The notes: generated from the sequence alone by a model not told the origin. A stretch of DNA of 33,651 nt from an uncultured Alphaproteobacteria bacterium (GCA_947629595.1 CANREI010000003.1:1-33651); one strand, 5' to 3'; shown: positions 18,060 to 27,424, counted from the first letter of the stretch. Made by a program: numbers and translations.

Positions 18060-19733
18060 ATGCTGAAACAAAAATCAAACAAATTCCGTTGGCTGACCGG
18101 TGTTGCATTGGCAACATTTTTTGCAACAAGCGCAACGGCCCAATCAATCTTACCCGCCAACACACAGGCCGAACAATTAAGCGATGCCATTGCGCAAACA
18201 AACGGCGAATTTGATTCGGTGAATTTGGATTACATCCATTCACTGGGTATGCAACAAAAAGCATGGAACGATCCGTTATCACACATGGGCGAAGGACAAT
18301 CCAAACCGGGCTACTCAAAATACACCTGGACGCCTGATGTGATTTTACCCATTCGGCTGCGGGAAGGAATGATGACATTGATTAACCTGCCCACCTGGGA
18401 ATTGATTGAAAAAGTGCATATCGGCTCGCCCGAATCTTTCGGCGGAGAAATTGCTGCCCCCAACTCTTTATTGGTGTATGCCGATCCGTCTTACTTAGGT
18501 GTTGACAGTAATATGATTATTTTCGGACGGTCGGGCAATCGCTACGTTTTCTATTTGCGTTCGGAAACATACAACACGGATAAAATCACGCAATCCGTTG
18601 TTGATGTGTTGGTCGGCCCGCGCTATACGCCCGTTGAAAACGGCGGAAAACTCGGAAATTTTAACGGCGCCTCGATTACGGCTGCCGGTTCAAGCGGATT
18701 GGGCGGTACCGGTTCTGCCAACTGGGCCAGCGGAAATCGAGGTAATGCAAGCACGCCGCCCTCTTCTTCCGGCGGTTCAACCGGCCCCAAAGATTGGTTA
18801 AAAACAATTCCCGTTGATCCGGAAAGTTTCCATTTTGATATTGATATGTATTTACCGAATCCGGAAGATGTTGACATTGCGCCCGATAATATTTGGCGCG
18901 ACAACATTTTCACCTATATTGATTTAGGGCCGAAAGCCTTAACCATGACGCAACGCCCGATTGTTAATCTGGTTGTGCAAGATACGGAAGTACCCGTCGG
19001 ATTTCGCACCAGCGGCCCGAACAGCCGTCTCATTATTGTTGAAGGCATCGGCGATATGGTGTTAAGGAACGGAAAAAAACTGATTTGTTTAAAACTGCGT
19101 CGTGATCCGGCTTCCGGTTTGGAATACACCGATTACAGCGGTGCGCAAAGCAACTCGATTACACATCCTTCTACCATCAGTAAAGAACCGGCAGATATTA
19201 TTCCGTCCAACGTGATGGCCCCGTCGCAAAGCAGTCTTGCCATGGCGAATAATAATGCCACTCAAATTGAAAAATACTTTAACAGCGGCGCTGTCGCCAC
19301 ACCCGCGGTTGCCAATGCACCGCAAAGTGCGGCCGTTATTTATGATCAAAATATGGCACCCCTGCCTTCCATTCCGGCCAATGTCATGAAATCGCCGGCA
19401 GCATCGGCAAACATTGTGGGAGTCATTAAAGATGTGGCTACTCCCGGCCCGTCAACCTCGGCCGCAACCGACAAAGAAACTATTTCCATTGAATTGGGCA
19501 CAAATCCCGATATTTCCGAATTAGAAAGTATTTGGGAATCTATTTATGCGCAAAACAAAGACACATTAAACGGTTATGAACCTTATTATTCGGTCGATAC
19601 AACCGCTGACGGCAACGTTCGGGAGTTATTCCGGTTACGGGTCGGTCCGGTTAAAGATATTCAAACAGCCGATAAGCTCTGTAAAAAATTGGGACGTAAA
19701 GGTTTTTCGTGTTCTGTTATCCGTGTTCAATAA
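18060..19733 (+). CDS. virB9: VirB9/TrbG-like outer-membrane core component with C-terminal SPOR domain
   Basis: Start moved from 18012 to ATG 18060 (SD GAGGAGAAGG; signal peptide MLKQKSNKFRWLTGVALATFFATSATAQ). VirB9-type region TPDVILPIRLREGMMTLINLPTWELIEKVHIG...VFYLRSE; C-term SPOR-like segment. Confidence 0.85.
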   Translation: MLKQKSNKFRWLTGVALATFFATSATAQSILPANTQAEQLSDAIAQTNGEFDSVNLDYIHSLGMQQKAWNDPLSHMGEGQSKPGYSKYTWTPDVILPIRLREGMMTLINLPTWELIEKVHIGSPESFGGEIAAPNSLLVYADPSYLGVDSNMIIFGRSGNRYVFYLRSETYNTDKITQSVVDVLVGPRYTPVENGGKLGNFNGASITAAGSSGLGGTGSANWASGNRGNASTPPSSSGGSTGPKDWLKTIPVDPESFHFDIDMYLPNPEDVDIAPDNIWRDNIFTYIDLGPKALTMTQRPIVNLVVQDTEVPVGFRTSGPNSRLIIVEGIGDMVLRNGKKLICLKLRRDPASGLEYTDYSGAQSNSITHPSTISKEPADIIPSNVMAPSQSSLAMANNNATQIEKYFNSGAVATPAVANAPQSAAVIYDQNMAPLPSIPANVMKSPAASANIVGVIKDVATPGPSTSAATDKETISIELGTNPDISELESIWESIYAQNKDTLNGYEPYYSVDTTADGNVRELFRLRVGPVKDIQTADKLCKKLGRKGFSCSVIRVQ

Positions 19734-19787
19734 GAAAACGGGCTTTTGCCTGTTCGGATAGGATCTTTTTTATGAAGTAGGATAAAA

Positions 19788-22700
19788 ATGCAAGGAAACA
19801 AAAGAACAAGCTCGTCAGAGCAATATACAAAAAAAAGCAACCGTACACTCTTATTCGGTGGCATCATTTTACTGCTCGTTTTTTTAACGATGCTTGTTTT
19901 AATGTCGAACGGCAAAAAAGTTCAGGAAGAAGAGCAAGAACCGGATTGGACAAATACTCAAATTGAAGAACGGGAACAAGAAATTCAAAACGGTGATCCC
20001 TTTTCCAGCGGTGATGCCCAATTAAAAGCGGAACCGGCTCAAATTGAAATGAATAATGTTGTGTTGGGCTCCAAAGTGGAAGCTATTTTAACCTTAACGG
20101 CGGAAAAAGCGCCCATCCAATTCAAAAAACTTGAATTTGCCCAACAACAGGCCGACGGGTTTACAACGGAAACAACCTGTTCGCCCGATACACCGATTGA
20201 AGTCGGCAAAAATTGTATTGTGAAAGTGTTATGGAATCCCATTGCCTTGCAACAACTTCAAAATAACCTGGTTATCACGTGGAAAGAAAATTCAACACGT
20301 GTGATTACCGAACAAACAACAACCGTTGTTGTTAAGGGGCAATCCACCGATTCAAAAGATTGCGTTATTTGCGAAGATATTCGGAAAAAAGAAGCCGTTG
20401 AACCGAAAATGGCCATGGGTTTAAACGGAGAGATGTATCCCATTAACGCGGACGACAACACCATTACCATTGACGGGAAAAAGGTTCACATGACCGAAAA
20501 CGGTGTCTTTATTGATGAAGAAGGGAACATTGTTGCCATTGCTCCGCCGGAATATATTGCTTTAAATATGCAAAATGAGCTGATGGGAACGGTTTCCGAC
20601 ACAAATGAAGTGATTGATGCCAACGGTGAAAACGTGGGAAAAACATTGGGTGATAAAACCATTGTCGATTCCAAATTAACCGTTTTAGGGGCGGCGGTTC
20701 CCGTTTTGTCCGTTATGGATACCCAAGGGAAAGTCATCGGTAAAATGACAAAAGAAGGAACGGTTGTTGACGGATCCGGCACCGTTATCGGCAAAGTTTG
20801 GGTTGATCATCAGGTGTTTTCCATCGACGGGCAATTTATGGGCTATATTCGCCCGTGGGGATTGGTTGCCGATTTTTCGGGAAAAATTCTCGGTGCCATT
20901 ATTCCGGACGGAACCGTTATTAACGGTAAAAACGAAACCATCGCCAATATTACGCCGAACGGTTTTGCCATCAATGCCCAAGGAGAGCTGATCGGTGCAA
21001 CCATTCCGGAAGGCGTGGCGGTCGGCCCGGGTTGTCAATCGTTGGGAAAAGTGTTGCAAAACGGTGATGTACGGGATTCTTACGAACAAGTCATCGGAAA
21101 AGCTTTAATTGACGGCACAATCGTCAACACGGCAAACGAAGAAATCGGTTCCGTTATTTCACAAGGGTTGGTTATTAACGAAAAAGGCGAAGTCATCGGT
21201 TATGTCAATTCCGAAGGAAAAGCCGTCAGCAATGCCGGAAAAGTCATCGGTTGTATCAATCCCGACGGCACCATTTCTGCCGGTAAAAAGTTTATCGGTG
21301 CCGTTTTAAGCAAAGGGCATGTCATCGGCTATTCCTGCGGAACAATCGGAACGGTTTTCCCTTCCGGTGAAGTGTTTAATAATGCCTTGCATCCGGTGGG
21401 ACGTGTTATGCCGGACGGACTTGTTAAAAGCGCCGAAAATAAAATTATCGGTATGGTGGTAACGCGGGCGGCTGCCGTGGCCGACGGTTGTCGGTTATTG
21501 GGACTTGTTTCCGTTAACGGGCAAGTGTTGGATTTGGCCAATCAGCCCGTCGGTTGTGTTACACCGGAAAAAACGGTTATCAATGATAAAGGCGACGTGT
21601 TGGGCAGTTTGGCACCGCGCGGCGTTGTTCATAAAGATGACGGAACAGTGCTGGGACGTATTCGTTTAGACGGTAAAGTTATGGATATGGAAGGCAAGGT
21701 TATCGGTTGTGTGAATGCGGACGGCTCCGTTACTTCTTTAACGGGTGAAATTCTGGCACAAGCCCCGACCAAAGACGGTATTATTATGGGAGATGACGGG
21801 AATCCGACCGGTTGGACAAGAGTCGGAAACGATATTATTGATCAATACGGGAATAAAATCGGAACGGTTAACAAAAATAATGCTATTGTCGATGCAACAG
21901 GCAAATATATCGGCTTTATTCCGCCCGACGGCTCTATTTTCTCTCCGGACGGATTGATTTTAGGTCGCTATTCCTCCAAAGTCGGATATGCGACCAATCA
22001 GGCAAACGAACGATTCGGAAAAGTGTTGTCGAATATGGTTGTTGTCAGTGCCGAAACGGGGGAAGTTGTCGGCGGTCTCATTAAAGATAAAACAACCTTT
22101 ATCAATCAAGCCGGACAAATTATCGGCACGTTAACGGCGGAAGGTATTTTAAAGAACACCGCCGGTGAAGTGGCGGGAGCGGTTCGCGGTGACGGAACGG
22201 TTATTGACAAAGACGGCAATATTATCGGCTGGCAAGTGCCGACGGGTGATGTGTTTTCAACAACCGGAAAATTTGTGGGAACGGCCATGGAATCGGGCGA
22301 AGTGTTTTCAACCGGTCACACAAAAATCGGAACAATTCTCGGAAACGGCATTGCTATTTCGACGGACGGAAAAATTTTAGGCGGTGTCTTGCCCAAAATG
22401 GCGCTGGCTATGGATGCCGACGGACTTGTCGGTTATTTGGCGCCCGACGGAAAAGTAACAAACACAACGGGTGCCGTTGTCGGACAAGGATCACCGTTCG
22501 GGCCGGTTATTTCTCCGGAAGGAGCGGTTATTGCCAAACTGGTCGGTTTAAATGTGTATGTTGATGCCCACAACAAAACCGTCGGCTGGGTATCGTTTGA
22601 GGGAACACTTAAAAACAAAGAAAATCGTGATATCGGTTTCGTAACCCCGAACAGAATGGCTTTCGATAAATCAAATCAATTGTTGGGATCCGAAATTCAA

Positions 22701-25700
22701 ACCGGTGTTGTGATTGATGAAACGGGACAAATGGTCTCGGTGATGGCCGTTAACAATAAAGTGTTGCAAAAAGACAGATTCTTGGGTGCCGGTTCCGCTT
22801 CACCTTATGTTTATGCCACCGATGACCGACCGATGGGACGTGTTTTACAACCCGGTGTCGGTATCGGAAACGACGGCTTGTTAATCGGTTGGACAAGAAC
22901 GGACGGTTCTATCGGAACACAAAGCGATTCGCTCGGAAACGTGTTGTTTGATAATCATATTATTAACGAAAAAGGAATGATTATCGGAACTTATGTGCCG
23001 TTCGGTGCCGTTGCTTTTTCCGATGAAGGGAAAACAATCGGCGTGATTGGCAAAAACGGGGAATTGGTAAACGATAACGATATTTCCAAAGGCAAAATCC
23101 ACGCGGCGGATTTAGTGGTTCAAAACGGTGAGATTTCAGGCAAACTCATGTGCGAACTGCCCTTTGTCAGCAATAATTTACTGGGCAAAATGTCGGGGCT
23201 TTCTCAATATACCGGCGAAGTGATCAGTCTGGCGAATAAAAAGAATATCGGAAACTTATTACCGAATGATTATGTCACAAGTATGAACGGACAAATCAGT
23301 GCCGGTTTAACGGCGCAGGGAACACCCGTCACAAACTCTTATACCTCATTGGGACAAGCTTATGTAAACGGTACAACGGCGTTAAAAAACAATCCGACGG
23401 GAGAAGTCAGCGGCATTAAAGTTATTTATGACAATACCGGCAAAGTTATCGGCAGCATTTTACCGGCGGCAACCTTTATCAGCAGAACGGGAAATTTCAT
23501 CGGTAAAACAGCTGCAAGTCGAATTGTGACAGACCGAAAAGGAAAGCAAGCGGCTTTGCAAATGAACTTCGGCTATGCCTTAACAAGTGATAATATTTGG
23601 GCGGGCGGTATTTTACCGAAAGGATTGGCCGTGAATGATGACGCCGAAGCCATCGGTACAATTATGCCGGACGGTATTGTTTTAGACAGTGCCGATTCGA
23701 TTGTCGGCCGCGTTTTGGCTGACAGTGCCGTCATTGAAGTAACCGATAAAGAACTCTTTAATACCATGCCTTATGCCGGTTCCGTTGTGGCACAGGGTAT
23801 GCCGTTCAGCTATCGGGGTAAAGTATTGGGTGTGACAACTTTAAACGGTGCTGTTAAAGACACATCGGGCAACAAGATTTTCAAAATATTGGATGACGGA
23901 ACAATTTTAGGCAAAGATGAACCGTTGGCCGGTGCCGTTTTACCGTTTACAACCGCGACCGGATATAAAGGCGAAGTGTTGGGAGCTTTGGCCGGCGACG
24001 GTAAAGTTTTATCACCGGACGGTGATTCGAAAGGAACAATTGCCGTGAATGAAACGGTCAAAGCATCCGAATTAAAAATTGTCGGTGCATTGGTTCCGTC
24101 ACGGTTAATCACCAACGATTGTAAAGTTGTGGGCGTAACCAGTTATAACGGACAGGTCGTTGATGCCAACGGAACGGTTGTCGGTTATGTTAAACCCGAT
24201 AAATGGGCCGTTAATGCGGCCGGGCAACAAATCGGCCGCGTGACCCGTTCCGGTTTGGTGATTGCCGAAAACGGCGATTATCTCGGCAGAACGCTGCCCG
24301 ATTCCACAGTGGTTGATTTAGCCGGCGTCAATATGGGTTGCGCAAAAAATGACGGTTCGGTTGTTGACAATAACGGAAATGTTATCGGAAATATTGTTGA
24401 ACGCGGTCTTGTTTTAGGTAAAGACGGAAAGCCTATCGGTCGAATTAAAGCGACCGGCCAAGTTGTGAATAAAGACGGCGAAGTCATCGGTAAAGTTTTA
24501 GCCAACGGTGATGTGGTTGATAACGAGGGCAATGTTATCGGACATAATGTTTCCCGTGATCAAGAATTGTTGTTTGACGAAAAAGGGAATATTAAAGGAA
24601 CTTTCGGAACGGACGGCACTTTCTATGATCCGAAAACAGGGAAAGCCGTTTTCAAAGTTGACGGCGAAACGGGCAATGTTTATGATCCGCAAGGAAATCT
24701 CATCGGAAAGTTGGATGAAAAAACCGGTAATATTACCACATTAGACGGAGAAACACTTGACAATCTCACCATGTTGGTTGATAAAGACGGGCATGTGTTC
24801 GGTATTGTTTCGGGTTGTGATGTTAAAAACAATCTGGGTGAAAAAATCGGCTCCATTTTGGCCAACGGAAACGTGGTGGATTTAAACGGTGATGTTTTTG
24901 CCAAAATTTTGGGTGACGGTACCATTTTGGATAAAGACGGAAACGAAATGGGGCGTGTTGCCGGAACTGATACCCGCTTAGATAAATGCGGCATTAAATC
25001 GGTTGATTCCATTGACAGTATTGATAAGAGCGATATCGGCGGTAGCGGTACCGAAATAGCGGGACGGAAAATCATTATCGGCAACCAAAAATATAACGTT
25101 TCCGAAAAAGGCTCCATCATCAGCGATGACGGAACAATTATCGGTTATATGGGTGAAGACGGCAAGCCTTATACGTTGGATAATCGGATATTAACGACCA
25201 GCGGCGATGTGGCAGGACGTTCGCGTCCGGATGTGAAGCAAACACAGAAGTTAACACCGGAACAAGTGCAACAAATTAAAGATTTATTGACACAAAAACG
25301 GGAAAGTATGCGTGCCGGCATTACCGAACGCGGCAAAATTACGGCAAACGGACAAATTCAAGCCATGAGTCGTCCCAAAAAAGACAAAAAATGGAAAGGC
25401 GTGGGCGCTATTGTTTCCTCATGGCCGGTTGATATGTCTCGCGTGATTTTAAAGGATAAAGCCATTCCTGCCGTTATTGTTCGATCGGTGGATTCGCGGT
25501 TCTCCGATGTGCCGGTTACGGCTATTGTGGAACGACATGTCTATGCCGAACAAGGACGCAACATTCTCATTCCGGCCGGCAGCCGTGTCATCGGTAAAAT
25601 GTCGCAAGGCGATAACGGCGGTAAAGTGGCCAAAATGGAAATCACTTGGGAGCGTCTTATTCGTCCCGACGGCGGTGCATTCAGCTTTGCGGCAACCTCG

Positions 25701-26393
25701 GGTGATGCGCAGGGACGCGGCGGCGTTGCGGCTTATTTGGATGATCAGCTGATTAACAAATACGGTAAGCCGGTTATGACGTCTGTCGTTACATCGGCCA
25801 TTTCATATATGATGGCTGCCAACGATGACTATCAGGCGGATTTAGAATCGGGAACAACATCGCAATCTTCCAAATCGCAAGCTGCGAATGATGCCCGTCA
25901 GAACTTTATTGATGCCATGGATCGAATCTTTAATAACTTAATTCAGGAAGCAACGGAAATTCCGAATGTTGTCTTTGTGCCGTCCGGCACACGGGTGACT
26001 ATTTTCTCCGATCAGGATTTGTGGCTCCGTTCGGAAGATGATGATGTGGAGGAATATCAAAACTCGGAAGATTTTGTTGATACAACACAAATGCAAAAAC
26101 CGCAAACGGGTTCGTGGGTTGATAAACGAAATCAAGAAAGTTCTTCCGAAGAAGATAGTAACAACACGTCTGCCAATAAAACGGAAAGTAATAACAGCGA
26201 GGCCGAACAACAAAAAGAAGAACTGCCGAATTATTACGCACCGAATAATGCTTATAAAGAAGGCAGTAATTCTTCTGCCATACCGTCCAATCCCGTTTAT
26301 GACGGCAGTACGCCAACGGAAAACGTACCGCTTAAAGACAGAACCGTTGCGCCGGTCTTGCCGAAAACAGGATCAACAGGTTCTTTATTTTGA
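19788..26393 (+). CDS. virB10: Giant VirB10/TrbI-like T4SS core protein with long 17-aa repeat tract
   Basis: 2201 aa; N-terminal cytoplasmic stretch + TM (TLLFGGIILLLVFLTMLVL); about 1580 aa repeats; C-terminal VirB10 core GVGAIVSSWPVDMSRVILKDKAIPAVIVRSVDSRFSDVPVTAIVERHVYAEQGRNILIPAGSRVIGKM...WERLIRPDG...GRGGVAAYLDD. Confidence 0.92.
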   Translation: MQGNKRTSSSEQYTKKSNRTLLFGGIILLLVFLTMLVLMSNGKKVQEEEQEPDWTNTQIEEREQEIQNGDPFSSGDAQLKAEPAQIEMNNVVLGSKVEAILTLTAEKAPIQFKKLEFAQQQADGFTTETTCSPDTPIEVGKNCIVKVLWNPIALQQLQNNLVITWKENSTRVITEQTTTVVVKGQSTDSKDCVICEDIRKKEAVEPKMAMGLNGEMYPINADDNTITIDGKKVHMTENGVFIDEEGNIVAIAPPEYIALNMQNELMGTVSDTNEVIDANGENVGKTLGDKTIVDSKLTVLGAAVPVLSVMDTQGKVIGKMTKEGTVVDGSGTVIGKVWVDHQVFSIDGQFMGYIRPWGLVADFSGKILGAIIPDGTVINGKNETIANITPNGFAINAQGELIGATIPEGVAVGPGCQSLGKVLQNGDVRDSYEQVIGKALIDGTIVNTANEEIGSVISQGLVINEKGEVIGYVNSEGKAVSNAGKVIGCINPDGTISAGKKFIGAVLSKGHVIGYSCGTIGTVFPSGEVFNNALHPVGRVMPDGLVKSAENKIIGMVVTRAAAVADGCRLLGLVSVNGQVLDLANQPVGCVTPEKTVINDKGDVLGSLAPRGVVHKDDGTVLGRIRLDGKVMDMEGKVIGCVNADGSVTSLTGEILAQAPTKDGIIMGDDGNPTGWTRVGNDIIDQYGNKIGTVNKNNAIVDATGKYIGFIPPDGSIFSPDGLILGRYSSKVGYATNQANERFGKVLSNMVVVSAETGEVVGGLIKDKTTFINQAGQIIGTLTAEGILKNTAGEVAGAVRGDGTVIDKDGNIIGWQVPTGDVFSTTGKFVGTAMESGEVFSTGHTKIGTILGNGIAISTDGKILGGVLPKMALAMDADGLVGYLAPDGKVTNTTGAVVGQGSPFGPVISPEGAVIAKLVGLNVYVDAHNKTVGWVSFEGTLKNKENRDIGFVTPNRMAFDKSNQLLGSEIQTGVVIDETGQMVSVMAVNNKVLQKDRFLGAGSASPYVYATDDRPMGRVLQPGVGIGNDGLLIGWTRTDGSIGTQSDSLGNVLFDNHIINEKGMIIGTYVPFGAVAFSDEGKTIGVIGKNGELVNDNDISKGKIHAADLVVQNGEISGKLMCELPFVSNNLLGKMSGLSQYTGEVISLANKKNIGNLLPNDYVTSMNGQISAGLTAQGTPVTNSYTSLGQAYVNGTTALKNNPTGEVSGIKVIYDNTGKVIGSILPAATFISRTGNFIGKTAASRIVTDRKGKQAALQMNFGYALTSDNIWAGGILPKGLAVNDDAEAIGTIMPDGIVLDSADSIVGRVLADSAVIEVTDKELFNTMPYAGSVVAQGMPFSYRGKVLGVTTLNGAVKDTSGNKIFKILDDGTILGKDEPLAGAVLPFTTATGYKGEVLGALAGDGKVLSPDGDSKGTIAVNETVKASELKIVGALVPSRLITNDCKVVGVTSYNGQVVDANGTVVGYVKPDKWAVNAAGQQIGRVTRSGLVIAENGDYLGRTLPDSTVVDLAGVNMGCAKNDGSVVDNNGNVIGNIVERGLVLGKDGKPIGRIKATGQVVNKDGEVIGKVLANGDVVDNEGNVIGHNVSRDQELLFDEKGNIKGTFGTDGTFYDPKTGKAVFKVDGETGNVYDPQGNLIGKLDEKTGNITTLDGETLDNLTMLVDKDGHVFGIVSGCDVKNNLGEKIGSILANGNVVDLNGDVFAKILGDGTILDKDGNEMGRVAGTDTRLDKCGIKSVDSIDSIDKSDIGGSGTEIAGRKIIIGNQKYNVSEKGSIISDDGTIIGYMGEDGKPYTLDNRILTTSGDVAGRSRPDVKQTQKLTPEQVQQIKDLLTQKRESMRAGITERGKITANGQIQAMSRPKKDKKWKGVGAIVSSWPVDMSRVILKDKAIPAVIVRSVDSRFSDVPVTAIVERHVYAEQGRNILIPAGSRVIGKMSQGDNGGKVAKMEITWERLIRPDGGAFSFAATSGDAQGRGGVAAYLDDQLINKYGKPVMTSVVTSAISYMMAANDDYQADLESGTTSQSSKSQAANDARQNFIDAMDRIFNNLIQEATEIPNVVFVPSGTRVTIFSDQDLWLRSEDDDVEEYQNSEDFVDTTQMQKPQTGSWVDKRNQESSSEEDSNNTSANKTESNNSEAEQQKEELPNYYAPNNAYKEGSNSSAIPSNPVYDGSTPTENVPLKDRTVAPVLPKTGSTGSLF
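20481..25230 (+). repeat. Protein-level tandem repeat, 17-aa (51-nt) unit, roughly 90 degenerate copies
   Basis: Register such as IGKMTKEGTVVDGSGTV|IGKVWVDHQVFSIDGQF|MGYIRPWGLVADFSGKI|LGAIIPDGTVINGKNET; consensus [IVLM]-G-x-[VIL]-x-x-[DEN]-G-x-[VI]-x-[DN]-x-x-G-x-[VI]. Copy number estimated as length/17; occasional 16- and 18-residue units. Confidence 0.92.
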
Positions 26394-26434
26394 CAACGGG
26401 GAAAAAGTTATTATATAAAAGAAAGGGATATTGA

Positions 26435-27424
26435 ATGGGCGAGTTATCAATTTCAGATACATATCGGGTATTAGAATCCGCACTGCGTCCGCTTTCTTAT
26501 TGGTATAATCAAGATAACGTGGAAGAAGTGGCGGTTGATTCGCCGGGCGGCATTTGGCTGCGTCTGCGCGGCAAACACACCTATCCGTGGCACTATTATG
26601 AAGATCCGAAACTCACACGAGAATATTTGAACAATATTTTATATATTATTGCCAACTCTTACGATTATGCTTTTGATCCCGATCAAGGCACGCCTGTTGT
26701 TTACGCAACGCTTCCCGGCGGACACCGTTTTACGGGCATTGCCGGACGAAACGTGATGTATGATAATAACGATTTAACGGGCGGTATTGCCTTGGCCATT
26801 CGTATTTATCGGGAAGACTTATCCATTTCCATGAGTGATTTCGGTATTCAGCAAGGCGCACGGCTTCGGCCGTTAAACCGATTAAAACAGGTTGAAGATC
26901 CGGATGATCCGTTCGATCGATTATTGCTCTCCATTAAACGCGGCGATCACGTTTTGGTCAGCGGGGCAACGGCAACCGGTAAAACAACGTTTTTAAATAA
27001 CCTGATTAAACTGTTGGATCCGCATAAGCGCATTTTAACCATTGAAGATACGCGCGAATTAATTGTGCCGCATAAAAATCGGGTGCATATTGTGTTACCG
27101 CGTACGGAACTCACGAACAAGTTTGACTATAAACGCGTGATTGACTTGGCGGTACGCTTTACGCCCGATGCCATCATCGGCGGTGAAATTTCCACTTCGA
27201 ATGCCGGTGCTTTGTGGGAATTGATGGGATCCGGTCACGATAACTGCTTTGCCACCATTCACGCCGAAAGCCCCGAAGCGGCCTATAAGGCGTTTATCGG
27301 GCGTATTTTACACTCTTATCCCACAACCGATCGGGAAAAAACCTATCGGGAAATGAAAGAGAAATTGCGTGTTGTTCAAATCAATCGTGACGGCAACATT
27401 CGGGCGGTTACGGAAGTAACTTAA
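26435..27424 (+). CDS. virB11: VirB11-family secretion ATPase
   Basis: 329 aa; Walker A GATATGKTTF, ILTIEDTRELIVPHKN, VRFTPDAIIGGEIS, GSGHDNCFATIHAESPEAA. Confidence 0.93.
   Translation: MGELSISDTYRVLESALRPLSYWYNQDNVEEVAVDSPGGIWLRLRGKHTYPWHYYEDPKLTREYLNNILYIIANSYDYAFDPDQGTPVVYATLPGGHRFTGIAGRNVMYDNNDLTGGIALAIRIYREDLSISMSDFGIQQGARLRPLNRLKQVEDPDDPFDRLLLSIKRGDHVLVSGATATGKTTFLNNLIKLLDPHKRILTIEDTRELIVPHKNRVHIVLPRTELTNKFDYKRVIDLAVRFTPDAIIGGEISTSNAGALWELMGSGHDNCFATIHAESPEAAYKAFIGRILHSYPTTDREKTYREMKEKLRVVQINRDGNIRAVTEVT

Noticed and set aside
20481-25230. CRISPR-like or satellite DNA array
   Set aside because: Periodicity is at protein level, in frame, with diverged DNA units and no identical direct repeats or spacers.
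20039-26316. Many ORFs antisense to virB10 and elsewhere (e.g. 20685-21089 -, 24680-25120 -, 25999-26316 -, 7507-7908 -)
   Set aside because: All lie inside strongly supported genes, lack signals or family motifs, and are expected by-products of repetitive, biased coding sequence.
26038-26418. 126-aa plus-strand ORF overlapping the end of virB10
   Set aside because: Out-of-frame reading of the low-complexity VirB10 tail; composition (K/R/I-rich) looks like a shadow ORF.
10301-27424. Integrative conjugative element or genomic island
   Set aside because: No integrase, relaxase, flanking att-like repeats or adjacent tRNA visible; the only tRNA and tyrosine recombinase (xerD, housekeeping) lie far upstream.
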